Positions 5,641 through 11,926 of a stretch of 25,030 nt of DNA are shown piece by piece. Position 1 is the stretch's first letter; every line of letters starts with the position of its first letter. The position numbers and the translations under genes are program-made. The stretch comes from a virus. The notes under the pieces were generated by a model, which ran no database searches, was not told the DNA's origin, and was given only the letters and a program-made list of their open reading frames with translations. The stretch is taken from positions 1-25,030 of IMG/VR virus record IMGVR_UViG_3300025301_000103. One strand, 5' to 3'.

Positions 5641-6409
5641 TTTTACGGGCCTTCTTCTGTGCCGCTATTGTCTTTAGAGACGTTTTGCAATCCTCAAATT
5701 GTTCTGCTGGCATTTCCGCGACAGAGGAGATTTTGTGATGGTCACAAAATTTTATTGTTTCGGCTTTTGTGTCCTCAATTAATTTAAGGATCTGTTTTTT
5801 CTGTTTGGCGTTTATAAAGATTTCTGTTGGTACGTTTTTATTTGTTTTAATGGGGACAACCTTTTGCCCTCCATCCCCGTCATCATCCACATTAAGATCA
5901 CTGTCCTGATCCGAAATCACCAACCCTAATGCGGAAACTAACGTGTAACGCTGAAGGTAGCTGGTAGTTGATCCTATGGCCTGGATGGAATTTTTCTTGC
6001 CAGAATTGTCAGGACCACCCGCTAATTTTGTTCTCTGCTCATGTCCGTCAACATGGCTGATAACACAAGTGACGTGAACAATGCCGTCTACGAAATCCGT
6101 ATCCCAGCTATAGTGAAGATTACACTTATCTAAGACGGGTTTTATTGTTCTGGCTATGTTATCAAGGCTGGCGAAAAAGTATCCAAACCCCTCCTTGTTT
6201 TTAACCACAGTTTTGACTTCATCCATAAACTTTTGGCGGGCGTGATTGAAATTGGCTTTCGCTTGTTTTTCCTCCCACTTCTCCTGAAGTTCCATGAGTT
6301 GTGCGAGCTGGCTTAAATCACCGCCCTTGGTTATAATGGTGTTAATTAAATCAACAGGCGTCGGGTTGCTTTTTGGTTGCGCAATCGCAATATCTTTTCT
6401 TGCAGGCAT
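5633..6409 (-). CDS. ERF-family single-strand annealing protein
   Basis: This 258-residue protein belongs to the ERF family (P22 Erf type) of recombinases that anneal complementary single strands and can circularise phage genomes. The core spans about 40-170: KANFNHARQKFMDEVKTVVKN, FASLDNIARTIKPVLDKCNLHYSW and AIGSTTSYLQRYTLVSALGLV. An acidic linker (DSDLNVDDDGDGG) follows, then a basic lysine-rich C-terminus. The start overlaps the upstream stop (TAATG). Its partner exonuclease is directly downstream. Confidence 0.92.
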   Translation of the reverse strand: MPARKDIAIAQPKSNPTPVDLINTIITKGGDLSQLAQLMELQEKWEEKQAKANFNHARQKFMDEVKTVVKNKEGFGYFFASLDNIARTIKPVLDKCNLHYSWDTDFVDGIVHVTCVISHVDGHEQRTKLAGGPDNSGKKNSIQAIGSTTSYLQRYTLVSALGLVISDQDSDLNVDDDGDGGQKVVPIKTNKNVPTEIFINAKQKKQILKLIEDTKAETIKFCDHHKISSVAEMPAEQFEDCKTSLKTIAAQKKARKNG

Positions 6410-6672
6410 TATTCTTCTCCCACTTTTTCATTGATGTCTTCAATCGCGCCATTGATGTCTTCAATCGCGCCATTTATTGATCCCTCGATTTCTTGACATT
6501 CATTTTGGAATTCAACGTCTGCGCCCAAATATTCTGCGTAGCGAAGTAAACTTATCAATTTTTCAAGAACGGGGAGGGCCGCTGCCATTTCGGCCTGGGC
6601 CTCAATGAGATCATCCCGCGCACCGTCAGTGAGGCCTGGGTCTCGTCTGGTAGGTATTGTCAAATCAAGCAT
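6409..6672 (-). CDS. Small helical early protein of unknown function
   Basis: This is the first gene of the leftward operon, 87 residues. The ATG at 6672 follows AAAGGAGAACCACA, an excellent ribosome site, and lies about 30 bases after the predicted -10 box; an upstream frame from 6735 would start inside the promoter and is rejected. The protein is helical and acidic, with a tandem seven-residue duplication near the C-terminus (NGAIEDI twice) encoded by a perfect 21-bp tandem repeat at 6430-6471. No known family recognised. Confidence 0.65.
   Translation of the reverse strand: MLDLTIPTRRDPGLTDGARDDLIEAQAEMAAALPVLEKLISLLRYAEYLGADVEFQNECQEIEGSINGAIEDINGAIEDINEKVGEE
6430..6471. repeat. Perfect 21-bp tandem duplication
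   Basis: Bases 6430-6450 and 6451-6471 are identical. The duplication is in frame and adds one NGAIEDI heptad to the first protein of the leftward operon. It is probably a recent slippage event and may vary in length between relatives. Confidence 0.9.
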
Positions 6673-6702
6673 TGTGGTTCTCCTTTCCACCATATTAGAT
6701 GT

Positions 6703-6731
6703 AACATATAGACTAAATAAGTTTATGTCAA
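6703..6731 (-). promoter_or_regulatory. Leftward early promoter (PL-like)
   Basis: On the minus strand TTGACA (6731-6726) is followed after exactly 17 bases by TATGTT (6708-6703). It faces the recombination, modification and integration operon. The -35 box overlaps the left arm of the AACCAAATTG inverted repeat, so repressor binding there would block it. Confidence 0.7.
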
Positions 6732-6778
6732 CCAAATTGGCGTATCACTATCCTGTGGCTAAATAAAACAATTTGGTT
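6730..6778. promoter_or_regulatory. Putative repressor operator pair
   Basis: AACCAAATTG (6730-6739) and its perfect reverse complement CAATTTGGTT (6769-6778) flank a 29-base spacer in the divergent region. The left copy overlaps the leftward -35 box; the right copy lies just downstream of the repressor's predicted -10. This is the layout expected for repression of the leftward promoter with autoregulation. Confidence 0.55.
6737..6765 (+). promoter_or_regulatory. Possible repressor promoter (PRM-like)
   Basis: TTGGCG (6737-6742), 17 bases, TAAATA (6760-6765). This is a weak match to sigma-70 consensus, as usual for a maintenance promoter, lying about 30 bases ahead of the repressor GTG and between the two operator arms. 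Confidence 0.35.
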
Positions 6779-6793
6779 TAAACTTAGAATGTT

Positions 6794-7438
6794 GTGAATA
6801 AAATTGCTCATTTCCGAAAAAAAGCGGGGTTGTCTCAGGTGAAACTCGCTGAACTCGCTGGCACGTCTGGACAGCAAGTCGGACGACTAGAATTGGGGGT
6901 CCGAAAATTAAACGTCGAGTGGGCTGAGAGGTTCGCGCCGCACCTAGGATGTTTGGCCGTCGAGCTTCTTTTCGAGGATGTTGAAATAACCAAGGGCAGC
7001 TTGACCTCGGTTAAGTGCGTCGGGTTCGTCCAGGCTGGCGATTGGCGCGAGGCGGTAGAACTCCCGGAAGACGAGCAATATGCGGTGAATGTGCCGCCTG
7101 ATAGGAGATTCAGGGAGATTGAAGTCTTCGCCCTCGAAATACGCGGCGACAGCATGAACCTTCGTTACGCGGATAAATCGCTGTTAATATGTTCCCGCTA
7201 CGATCCAGTAAACGACCGGCTCCCCGTCGGTAAACGTGTCATAGTCCAAAGGCGATCTGAACTGGGATTGATCGAGGCGACCTGTAAGGAACTGATCATA
7301 GACGACGAAGGGAAGGGGTGGCTGAAACCTGAATCAAACAATCCTGCACACTCATCTATAAGATTCACTCAAAATGATGACGGCGAAGACGATACCCAAA
7401 TAATCGCTGTCGTGCTGGCGTCATACCAACCAGAATAG
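6794..7438 (+). CDS. CI-like repressor with S24 (LexA-type) self-cleavage domain
   Basis: This 214-residue lysogeny repressor has an XRE HTH at about 5-58 (FRKKAGLSQVKLAELAGTS) and a C-terminal LexA/S24 peptidase domain. The likely cleavage site is A81-G82 (VQAGDW), the nucleophile S120 (RGDSMN) and the general-base Lys K165 (EATCKEL). RecA-stimulated autocleavage after DNA damage would induce the phage. The start is GTG at 6794, because the in-frame codon three triplets upstream is a stop. No good Shine-Dalgarno precedes it, as is common for repressors translated at low level. It is divergent from the leftward operon. Confidence 0.9.
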   Translation: MNKIAHFRKKAGLSQVKLAELAGTSGQQVGRLELGVRKLNVEWAERFAPHLGCLAVELLFEDVEITKGSLTSVKCVGFVQAGDWREAVELPEDEQYAVNVPPDRRFREIEVFALEIRGDSMNLRYADKSLLICSRYDPVNDRLPVGKRVIVQRRSELGLIEATCKELIIDDEGKGWLKPESNNPAHSSIRFTQNDDGEDDTQIIAVVLASYQPE

Positions 7439-7457
7439 AAATAATACACCATATAGG

Positions 7458-7496
7458 TTGACATACTACTAGCTTCTGGTTTATGAAGTTAGTATG
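7458..7496 (+). promoter_or_regulatory. Rightward early promoter (PR-like) with operator
   Basis: TTGACA (7458-7463), 18 bases, TATGAA (7482-7487). An interrupted inverted repeat, CATACTA (7462-7468) / TAGTATG (7490-7496) with inner CTTC/GAAG, spans the promoter and reaches the cro-like start codon. Transcription expected about 7 bases after the -10 would begin at or next to the ATG (7494), giving a leaderless message. Confidence 0.55.
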
Positions 7497-7691
7497 CAAC
7501 TTTCCAAATACCTAGAGAAAAACGAAATGACCGTAGCCGAAGCTGCGCGGGATTTCGGTGTAATAGACCAGACCATGAGGCATTGGGCGATGGGACGGAG
7601 AACTCCGCGTCCAAAGGCCATGCGCCAGATCATGGAATGGTCACGCGGATATGTAACGCCTCTCGACTTCCTGGATGGAGAGCCGAAATGA
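7494..7691 (+). CDS. Cro-like small helix-turn-helix protein
   Basis: This 65-residue protein is essentially one HTH (MTVAEAARDFGVIDQTMRHWAMGRRTPRP), as in Cro or YdaS-type early regulators. As first gene of the rightward operon, divergent from nothing but directly after the CI-like gene, it would oppose the repressor and favour lytic growth. There is no Shine-Dalgarno, and the promoter position predicts a leaderless transcript. Its stop overlaps the next start (ATGA). Confidence 0.75.
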   Translation: MQLSKYLEKNEMTVAEAARDFGVIDQTMRHWAMGRRTPRPKAMRQIMEWSRGYVTPLDFLDGEPK

Positions 7692-7990
7692 GTAACCTGG
7701 ATTTGTTTGAGAGATACCCAACCGTTCCAGGTCATCGTGGAATTGATACCTCTATTCATGCGGCGGAGAGTATAAAGCCGAAAAGCAAAATTCTCCGCCA
7801 GACGGTATTAGACGCCCTCTTAGATTACGGCCCTATGTCAACCCTCGAAATCTGCCTGGTTACAGACGAGCAGTACGCCAACATCCAGCCTAGAACCTCG
7901 GAGTTAAAAGCCAAAGGAAAGATTGAGGACACGGGAACCCGGCGGAAAACACCTTCTGGAAAACCGGGGATCGTGTGGGGGTTGGTCTAG
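7688..7990 (+). CDS. Winged-helix DNA-binding protein
   Basis: This 100-residue protein starts MSNLDLFERYPTVPGHRGID at ATG 7688, overlapping the Cro-like stop. A winged-helix domain is visible from about 40 to 98: KILRQTVLDALLDYGPMSTLEI, then PRTSELKAKGKIEDTG and a wing ending GKPGIVWGLV. It resembles small phage proteins encoded between Cro and replication genes. It is probably a DNA-binding regulator or replication accessory; the exact role is unknown. Confidence 0.65.
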   Translation: MSNLDLFERYPTVPGHRGIDTSIHAAESIKPKSKILRQTVLDALLDYGPMSTLEICLVTDEQYANIQPRTSELKAKGKIEDTGTRRKTPSGKPGIVWGLV

Positions 7991-7991
7991 T

Positions 7992-8891
7992 GTGTTTCAG
8001 GTCCTGGATCTTTTCAGTGGCATTGGCGGCTTTTCTTTGGGGCTGGAAAGAACGGGCGGTTTCAAGACTGTTGCGTTTTGCGAGATCGAGGAATTCCCCA
8101 GAAGGATTCTTAAGAAGCATTGGCCTGACGTTCCCATATACACGGACGTTAGAGAGTTAAATGCCCAGCGGCTCGCAGACGATGGAATTATTCCCGACAT
8201 CCTTACTGGGGGATTCCCCTGTCAGGACATCTCCACTGCGGGAAAACAGGGCGGCATCGAAGCCCAGAGATCAGGACTCTGGGATGAACTCTGCCGACTT
8301 ATTGGGGACATACGACCGCGCTTCGCAATCGTGGAGAACGTCTCAAACCTGCTTTCTGGCCCAAGTGAACAACGAGGGGGATGGTTTGGCAAGGTTCTCG
8401 GAGACTTGGCCGAAATCGGGTTTGATGCGGAATGGGAAATCATATCGGCGAAAGATGTTGGATGCCCCCACCTTAGAGAGCGGGTCTGGATTGTGGCAAA
8501 CTCCCAACGCCAACGAGGACCGGGCAGAGTGCTATACGATCGAGACAAGCTATCGTCACAAGCAGGAAGGTCGGCAGATACATTTGGCCCAGGAGGTGCG
8601 GGACAGACGATTGTGGCCGACACCGACAGCAGCATACGGGCAGGGATCAACTGGCGGCAAGAACCGCTCGAGCGATCTCCGAAACCAGGTTACTGGACAG
8701 TTAAATCCATCCTGGGTCGAGACTTACTTGATGGGTTACCCAATTGGATGGTCGAGCCTGACATCTCCAGAGTCGGAGTCGGAATCCCCGATAGACCCGC
8801 CCGTCTCAAAGCAATCGGAAATGCAATCGTGCCTCAAATCGCAACCCTTATCGGGCAAGCAATTTTAAATGTCGAAATACAGAAACATTAA
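7992..8891 (+). CDS. DNA (cytosine-5) methyltransferase
   Basis: This 299-residue enzyme transfers methyl from S-adenosylmethionine to C5 of cytosine in DNA. Motif I is LDLFSGIGGFSLGLE (5-19), motif IV is GGFPCQDIS with catalytic C77, motif VI is VENV (114-117), and motif VIII-like HLRERVWIVA follows. After a target-recognition region, motifs IX-X read PARLKAIGNAIVPQIA. The GTG start at 7992 immediately follows the previous stop (7988-7990) and places motif I at the usual distance; GGGGGT lies upstream. A long second reading frame (8161-8868) lies wholly within the gene. It may protect phage DNA from host restriction. Confidence 0.93.
   Translation: MFQVLDLFSGIGGFSLGLERTGGFKTVAFCEIEEFPRRILKKHWPDVPIYTDVRELNAQRLADDGIIPDILTGGFPCQDISTAGKQGGIEAQRSGLWDELCRLIGDIRPRFAIVENVSNLLSGPSEQRGGWFGKVLGDLAEIGFDAEWEIISAKDVGCPHLRERVWIVANSQRQRGPGRVLYDRDKLSSQAGRSADTFGPGGAGQTIVADTDSSIRAGINWRQEPLERSPKPGYWTVKSILGRDLLDGLPNWMVEPDISRVGVGIPDRPARLKAIGNAIVPQIATLIGQAILNVEIQKH
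8161..8868 (+). CDS. Overlapping reading frame within the cytosine methyltransferase gene
   Basis: This 235-codon frame lies entirely inside the methyltransferase gene on the same strand. Unlike the shadow frames, it looks like a real protein: TYDRASQSWRTSQTCFL, ARFSETWPKSGLMRNGKSYR, two W-x-TP segments (GLWQTPN and RLWPTPT) and GQLNPSWVETYLMGYPIGW. From memory this W-x-TP and LNPxWVExLMGxPxGW pattern recurs in stand-alone phage proteins encoded near cytosine methyltransferases. Its TAA (8866-8868) directly abuts the ATG of the next gene (8869), whereas the methyltransferase runs 23 bases into it. ATG 8161 has only AGAGAG upstream. Function unknown. It could instead be a by-product of a conserved gene sequence. 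Confidence 0.45.
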   Translation: MPSGSQTMELFPTSLLGDSPVRTSPLRENRAASKPRDQDSGMNSADLLGTYDRASQSWRTSQTCFLAQVNNEGDGLARFSETWPKSGLMRNGKSYRRKMLDAPTLESGSGLWQTPNANEDRAECYTIETSYRHKQEGRQIHLAQEVRDRRLWPTPTAAYGQGSTGGKNRSSDLRNQVTGQLNPSWVETYLMGYPIGWSSLTSPESESESPIDPPVSKQSEMQSCLKSQPLSGKQF

Positions 8892-9201
8892 AACTGAGGT
8901 GGACGGGATCGTGTTCGATTCCAAAGCTGAAGCCCGTCGGTATGCAGAATTAAATCTGCTTGAAAAAGCCAATGAGATTTCTGATCTGAGATTACAGACT
9001 GAATTCGACTGTGTAGTGAACGGCCAGAAAATCTGCACATACAGGGCGGATTTTGACTACTGGATCAGGGATGAGGAGTTTTCGCCCGACGACAAATACA
9101 TTGTTGAAGACGTAAAGGGGTTCAGGACTCAGGTCTACAGGCTCAAGAAGAAACTTGTGGAGGCTCTCCACGGAGTTGAAATCCGCGAGGTGAGAGCATG
9201 A
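8869..9201 (+). CDS. DUF1064-family nuclease-like phage protein
   Basis: This 110-residue protein fits DUF1064: YRNIKTEVDGIVFDSKAEARRY, then LRLQTEFD, YRADFDYWI and YIVEDVKGFRTQVYRLKKKL. The E-(x)n-D-(x)n-EDVKG series resembles a PD-(D/E)xK nuclease core, so a junction-resolving or recombination nuclease role is plausible but unproven. It starts right after the nested frame's stop and overlaps the next gene (ATGA). Confidence 0.8.
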   Translation: MSKYRNIKTEVDGIVFDSKAEARRYAELNLLEKANEISDLRLQTEFDCVVNGQKICTYRADFDYWIRDEEFSPDDKYIVEDVKGFRTQVYRLKKKLVEALHGVEIREVRA

Positions 9202-9476
9202 ACTGCCCCAAATGTGAAGGTGCCGCAATGATTCCGGGTCGGCTTCTGGCCTTTGCCTCAACGGAAACGAACCCAAATCAATTATACCCCTGCGACTATG
9301 AAGGCTGTCACGCTGGTCATACGCATTGCTGCGACGGTCTCGAAGAGGACGAGTGGACTCTTGAATACCGATGGGTAGGTCACAACGAGGAAATCCCCGA
9401 AGGGTTCAAGTTGGCCAATGAAAAGAAGAGTCATCATACGAGACATTCCAGACTGGTGGTGAAGGAATATTTATGA
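9198..9476 (+). CDS. Small zinc-ribbon-like protein
   Basis: This 92-residue protein opens MNCPKCEGAAMIPGR (a CxxC knuckle) and has a second Cys/His cluster, YPCDYEGCHAGHTHCCDG, suggesting one bound zinc. The C-terminal half is charged. The gene overlaps both neighbours by four bases (ATGA). Family and function not recognised; a nucleic-acid or protein-binding role is likely. Confidence 0.6.
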   Translation: MNCPKCEGAAMIPGRLLAFASTETNPNQLYPCDYEGCHAGHTHCCDGLEEDEWTLEYRWVGHNEEIPEGFKLANEKKSHHTRHSRLVVKEYL

Positions 9477-9814
9477 AGTGGTCAAAGGAAATGGAATCCA
9501 GGCTGGTATCCCTCTGGAAGTCCGGTCTGACCTTCAGGGAGATTGGCAACAAAATCGGAATGAACCGCTGCATGGTTGCGGGCAAGCTCTCCCGCATGGG
9601 CATGAGAAGGAAATTAAAAAGTTCATGGGAGGTGCCGGTACGACCTTATGAAAAAAAAGGCGACTGGGAAAAAAGGGGGGATTTTAAATTCTGCCAGTGG
9701 CTGGAAGATGAATTCTGTCACGCCCCGATTAGTTTAAACCGGAGTTTTGCATTTTGTGATGAACATATAAAAAAAGTTATGAGGCAGGGAGGAAACAATG
9801 ACAATCTTCAGTGA
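9473..9814 (+). CDS. GcrA-like cell-cycle regulator homologue
   Basis: This 113-residue protein has the GcrA layout: an N-terminal HTH, WSKEMESRLVSLWKSGLTFREIGNKIGMNRCMVAGKLSRMGMR (3-45), a charged linker, and a C-terminal Cys/His segment, FCQWLEDEFCHAPISLNRSFAFCDEH, like the sigma-70-binding part of GcrA. In Caulobacter and relatives GcrA activates promoters carrying N6-methylated GANTC. A phage copy could redirect host transcription or activate phage late promoters in a methylation-dependent way. It is one of the best clues that the host is an alphaproteobacterium. Confidence 0.75.
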   Translation: MKWSKEMESRLVSLWKSGLTFREIGNKIGMNRCMVAGKLSRMGMRRKLKSSWEVPVRPYEKKGDWEKRGDFKFCQWLEDEFCHAPISLNRSFAFCDEHIKKVMRQGGNNDNLQ

Positions 9815-10145
9815 GAAGGACGCGGCAAATTATTTTGGGATTAAGTTTAAATATCCACGGGTACACGAGCCGTTGAAATCGGTCAGGCGGGTTGTTCAGC
9901 AAGAGTTTAATTTAACGAAAAAACAGATGTGCGGTCGTCAGCGCAACAGAAATATTAGCTGGCCGCGCTTCATAGCCTGGTGGATTTCCACCGAGGTCAC
10001 ATACAGTAGTCTTCCCGAAATCGGCAGGGTTTACAACGTTGACCATACCTCCGTCATGCACGGCGTTAAGCGGGTTAAGGAATGGGAGGATACCAATCCC
10101 GAATGGTGGGATAAGGCGCAGGAAATCAGGGGAGAATTTCTGTGA
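9798..10145 (+). CDS. DnaA domain IV-like DNA-binding protein
   Basis: This 115-residue protein resembles the C-terminal DNA-binding domain of DnaA: VVQQEFNLTKKQMCGRQRNR, RFIAWWISTEVTYSSLPEIGRVYNVDHTSVMHGVKRV, including the DHTSV box that contacts DnaA boxes. The ATPase and DnaB-loading parts are absent. It starts at ATG 9798 behind GGGAGGAAAC, overlapping the previous gene by 17 bases. It probably recognises an origin or DnaA boxes during replication, or competes with host DnaA. Confidence 0.8.
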   Translation: MTIFSEKDAANYFGIKFKYPRVHEPLKSVRRVVQQEFNLTKKQMCGRQRNRNISWPRFIAWWISTEVTYSSLPEIGRVYNVDHTSVMHGVKRVKEWEDTNPEWWDKAQEIRGEFL

Positions 10146-10873
10146 GTACCCTTCCTTACTTTAAATTTTATACGAATGACTGGCTTGTCGATACTGCCAC
10201 TATAAGCCCCACGGCGAAGGGTTGTTACATTGATATTCTTGCCCATACCTGGAGTAAAAAATCGTTTTTCAGGGACAACGACACGGAGATGGCTCGACTT
10301 TTAAGACTTACAAAAGGTCAATGGAAAAAGGTAAAAATAGAACTTGAGCAATATTTTGATCTCAAAAATGGGACGTTTTTTAACAAAAGATTGGCAAAAG
10401 AACTGCAGGAAAGTGAGGAAAAAAGAGAAAAAAATAAATTAAACGCGAGTCTGGGTGGGATAGCTAAATCATTGAAAAGAAAAGAAACTGCTGTAGCGAA
10501 CGGCAAGCGAACGCTAGGAAAAAACTTGCCCATATTAGAGTCAGAGTTAGAGTTAGAGTTAGAAAGAAAAGAAATATATAAAGAAAAATGTTTTGAAGAA
10601 TTCTGGAATCAGTACCCAAGGAAGGTCTCTAAAAAGGCTTCAGAGAAGGCTTACCTAAAAGCAATTCAAAAATTTACGCCTCAAGAAATTTTACACGGTC
10701 TGATGAAATATAATTTTAACCCAGACCCTAAAATGATCCCCCACGCATCAACATGGTTAAACGGAGAACGGTGGAATGACGAACCAACTGACTACGCAAC
10801 CAACTCAAACCAATCTTCCAACGCAGCGGAAGCGTATAGAGATTTCGTTTCTCGAAGAGAGGCTGTCTCCTGA
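10142..10873 (+). CDS. DUF1376 replication protein (primosomal/organiser type)
   Basis: This 243-residue protein starts with GTG at 10142, overlapping the previous stop (GTGA). Residues 1-110 form a DUF1376 domain (LPYFKFYTNDWLVDTATISPTAKGCYIDILAHTWS). A basic linker and a Glu/Leu repeat (SELELELERK) follow. About 150-225 reads FEEFWNQYPRKVSKKASEKAYLKAI ... HASTWLNGERWND, a segment typical of phage replication initiators and helicase-loading proteins. The coding sequence is visibly richer in A+T than its neighbours. It likely organises replication with the following gene product. Confidence 0.8.
   Translation: MSTLPYFKFYTNDWLVDTATISPTAKGCYIDILAHTWSKKSFFRDNDTEMARLLRLTKGQWKKVKIELEQYFDLKNGTFFNKRLAKELQESEEKREKNKLNASLGGIAKSLKRKETAVANGKRTLGKNLPILESELELELERKEIYKEKCFEEFWNQYPRKVSKKASEKAYLKAIQKFTPQEILHGLMKYNFNPDPKMIPHASTWLNGERWNDEPTDYATNSNQSSNAAEAYRDFVSRREAVS
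10535..10564 (+). repeat. Hexanucleotide TTAGAG-type repeat
   Basis: Five near-identical hexamers (TTAGAG with one TCAGAG and one TTAGAA) encode alternating Leu/Ser-Glu residues in the linker of the DUF1376 protein. It looks like replication slippage in a tolerant linker. Confidence 0.8.
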
Positions 10874-10913
10874 TTTTGATTTTCAGGGATTTAAATTTAA
10901 CCGCAAGGTGACG

Positions 10914-11258
10914 ATGGCTGAACTTAACAAGGCTCTTGAAGAAATAAAATCGTCGCTGATCCCTGCGAGTGACAAGGAGATAGCTGGAGAACTATTGAAA
11001 TTAAGATCTCTGACTAAAACCAGAAATGAAGGCAAAAACGACATACGAATAATGATGGAGAGTTACGCGGAGAAATTTAGGGAGTACCCCAGAGATGTCG
11101 CTTTGGAAGTTCTAGGAATGGCACCAGGCCGGTATAAATTTTTCCCTTCATGGGCTGAGTTAGAGGAAGAACTTGATTGGCGGTCAGGTTACGCCAAGGA
11201 AGCGGTAGCCGCAATCGAGGGAAAGATAATGTCAAGACGTTTGCAAGAATTGAAATGA
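10914..11258 (+). CDS. Putative replication accessory / helicase-loader-like protein
   Basis: This protein of about 114 residues starts MAELNKALEEIKSSLIPASDKEI and contains LRSLTKTRNEGKNDIRIMMESYAEKFREYPRDVALEVLGM and APGRYKFFPSWAELEEEL. The FFPSWxEL-type ending and its place directly after a DUF1376 protein are seen in phage replication cassettes. I assign a replication-accessory role only by context. The frame is open from an ATG at 10776, but that overlaps the previous gene by 98 bases. ATG 10914 has AAGGTG just upstream and is preferred. The stop overlaps the ATG of a gene-start remnant at 11255 (ATGA). Confidence 0.6.
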   Translation: MAELNKALEEIKSSLIPASDKEIAGELLKLRSLTKTRNEGKNDIRIMMESYAEKFREYPRDVALEVLGMAPGRYKFFPSWAELEEELDWRSGYAKEAVAAIEGKIMSRRLQELK

Positions 11259-11299
11259 TTGATATTTCAGAACAGTCTTATCTGGCCGAAAGAGGCTAA
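11255..11299 (+). pseudogene. Duplicated 5' fragment of the gene at 11923
   Basis: Bases 11255-11277 match 11923-11945 at 22 of 23 positions. They encode the same start, MIDISEQS, which then runs out of homology and stops at 11297-11299. The copy keeps the ATGA overlap with the upstream gene that the intact copy now has with the methyltransferase. It reads as the left scar of the methyltransferase insertion. Confidence 0.75.
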
Positions 11300-11302
11300 C
11301 GC

Positions 11303-11926
11303 ATGAAGGAGGTAATCGGAAACGCCACCCTGTATCTGGGGGATTGTCTTGAGATTATGCCGACGCTAGGCAAGGTCGATGCCGTCGTGACGGACCCGCC
11401 TTATCCAGATTGGCTGGCAGATGAATATAAATATTATGATGGAATTCTAGACCCATTCAAAAATATGGAATGTAGGCAATTAATATTTTGGACAACTAAG
11501 GAAGTTTTCCCGCTAGAATATACAGCGCGACACGTTTGGGATAAAAAAACCGGCTGCGGTTCCGAATACGAATTTATATTTGAGCGCAACGGCAACGCTA
11601 ATTTTAAAGTGTTCCGCTACTATTTAATAAATTCAACAGTGGCGGCGTCGTTTACGGGGGATATTTGGACAGGCCATAAAAGCCAAAAGCCAAAAGCTCT
11701 AATTGAAAATTGCATAAAATATATTCAAGGAAAAGCTGTCCTCGACCCATTTATGGGCAGCGGCACCACGGGAGTAGCTTGCGCCAAGTTAGGCCGCAAG
11801 TTTATCGGCATTGAGATTGAGCCGAAGTATTTCGATATATCCTGCGAGCGTATTCAAAAGGCTTACGACCAGCCTGATATGTTTGTCGAGCAACCAAAGG
11901 CCGTACAGGCAGGGATGGGAATATGA
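11303..11926 (+). CDS. DNA methyltransferase (N6-adenine or N4-cytosine)
   Basis: This 207-residue enzyme has DPPY (31-34, catalytic motif IV) near the N-terminus and LDPFMGSGTTGVACAKLGRKFIGIEI (motif I, SAM binding) near the C-terminus, the beta-class order shared by m6A and m4C methyltransferases. The region between is short, so target recognition must be compact. The middle is richer in A+T than the flanking genes. It lies between two copies of the 5' end of the following gene, suggesting arrival as a cassette. It likely protects DNA or works with the GcrA-like regulator; its target site cannot be read from sequence. Confidence 0.9.
   Translation: MKEVIGNATLYLGDCLEIMPTLGKVDAVVTDPPYPDWLADEYKYYDGILDPFKNMECRQLIFWTTKEVFPLEYTARHVWDKKTGCGSEYEFIFERNGNANFKVFRYYLINSTVAASFTGDIWTGHKSQKPKALIENCIKYIQGKAVLDPFMGSGTTGVACAKLGRKFIGIEIEPKYFDISCERIQKAYDQPDMFVEQPKAVQAGMGI

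Noticed and set aside
8222-8650. 142-codon minus-strand frame within the cytosine methyltransferase
   Set aside because: Lies opposite two plus-strand frames with better protein character; likely a consequence of their codon constraints.
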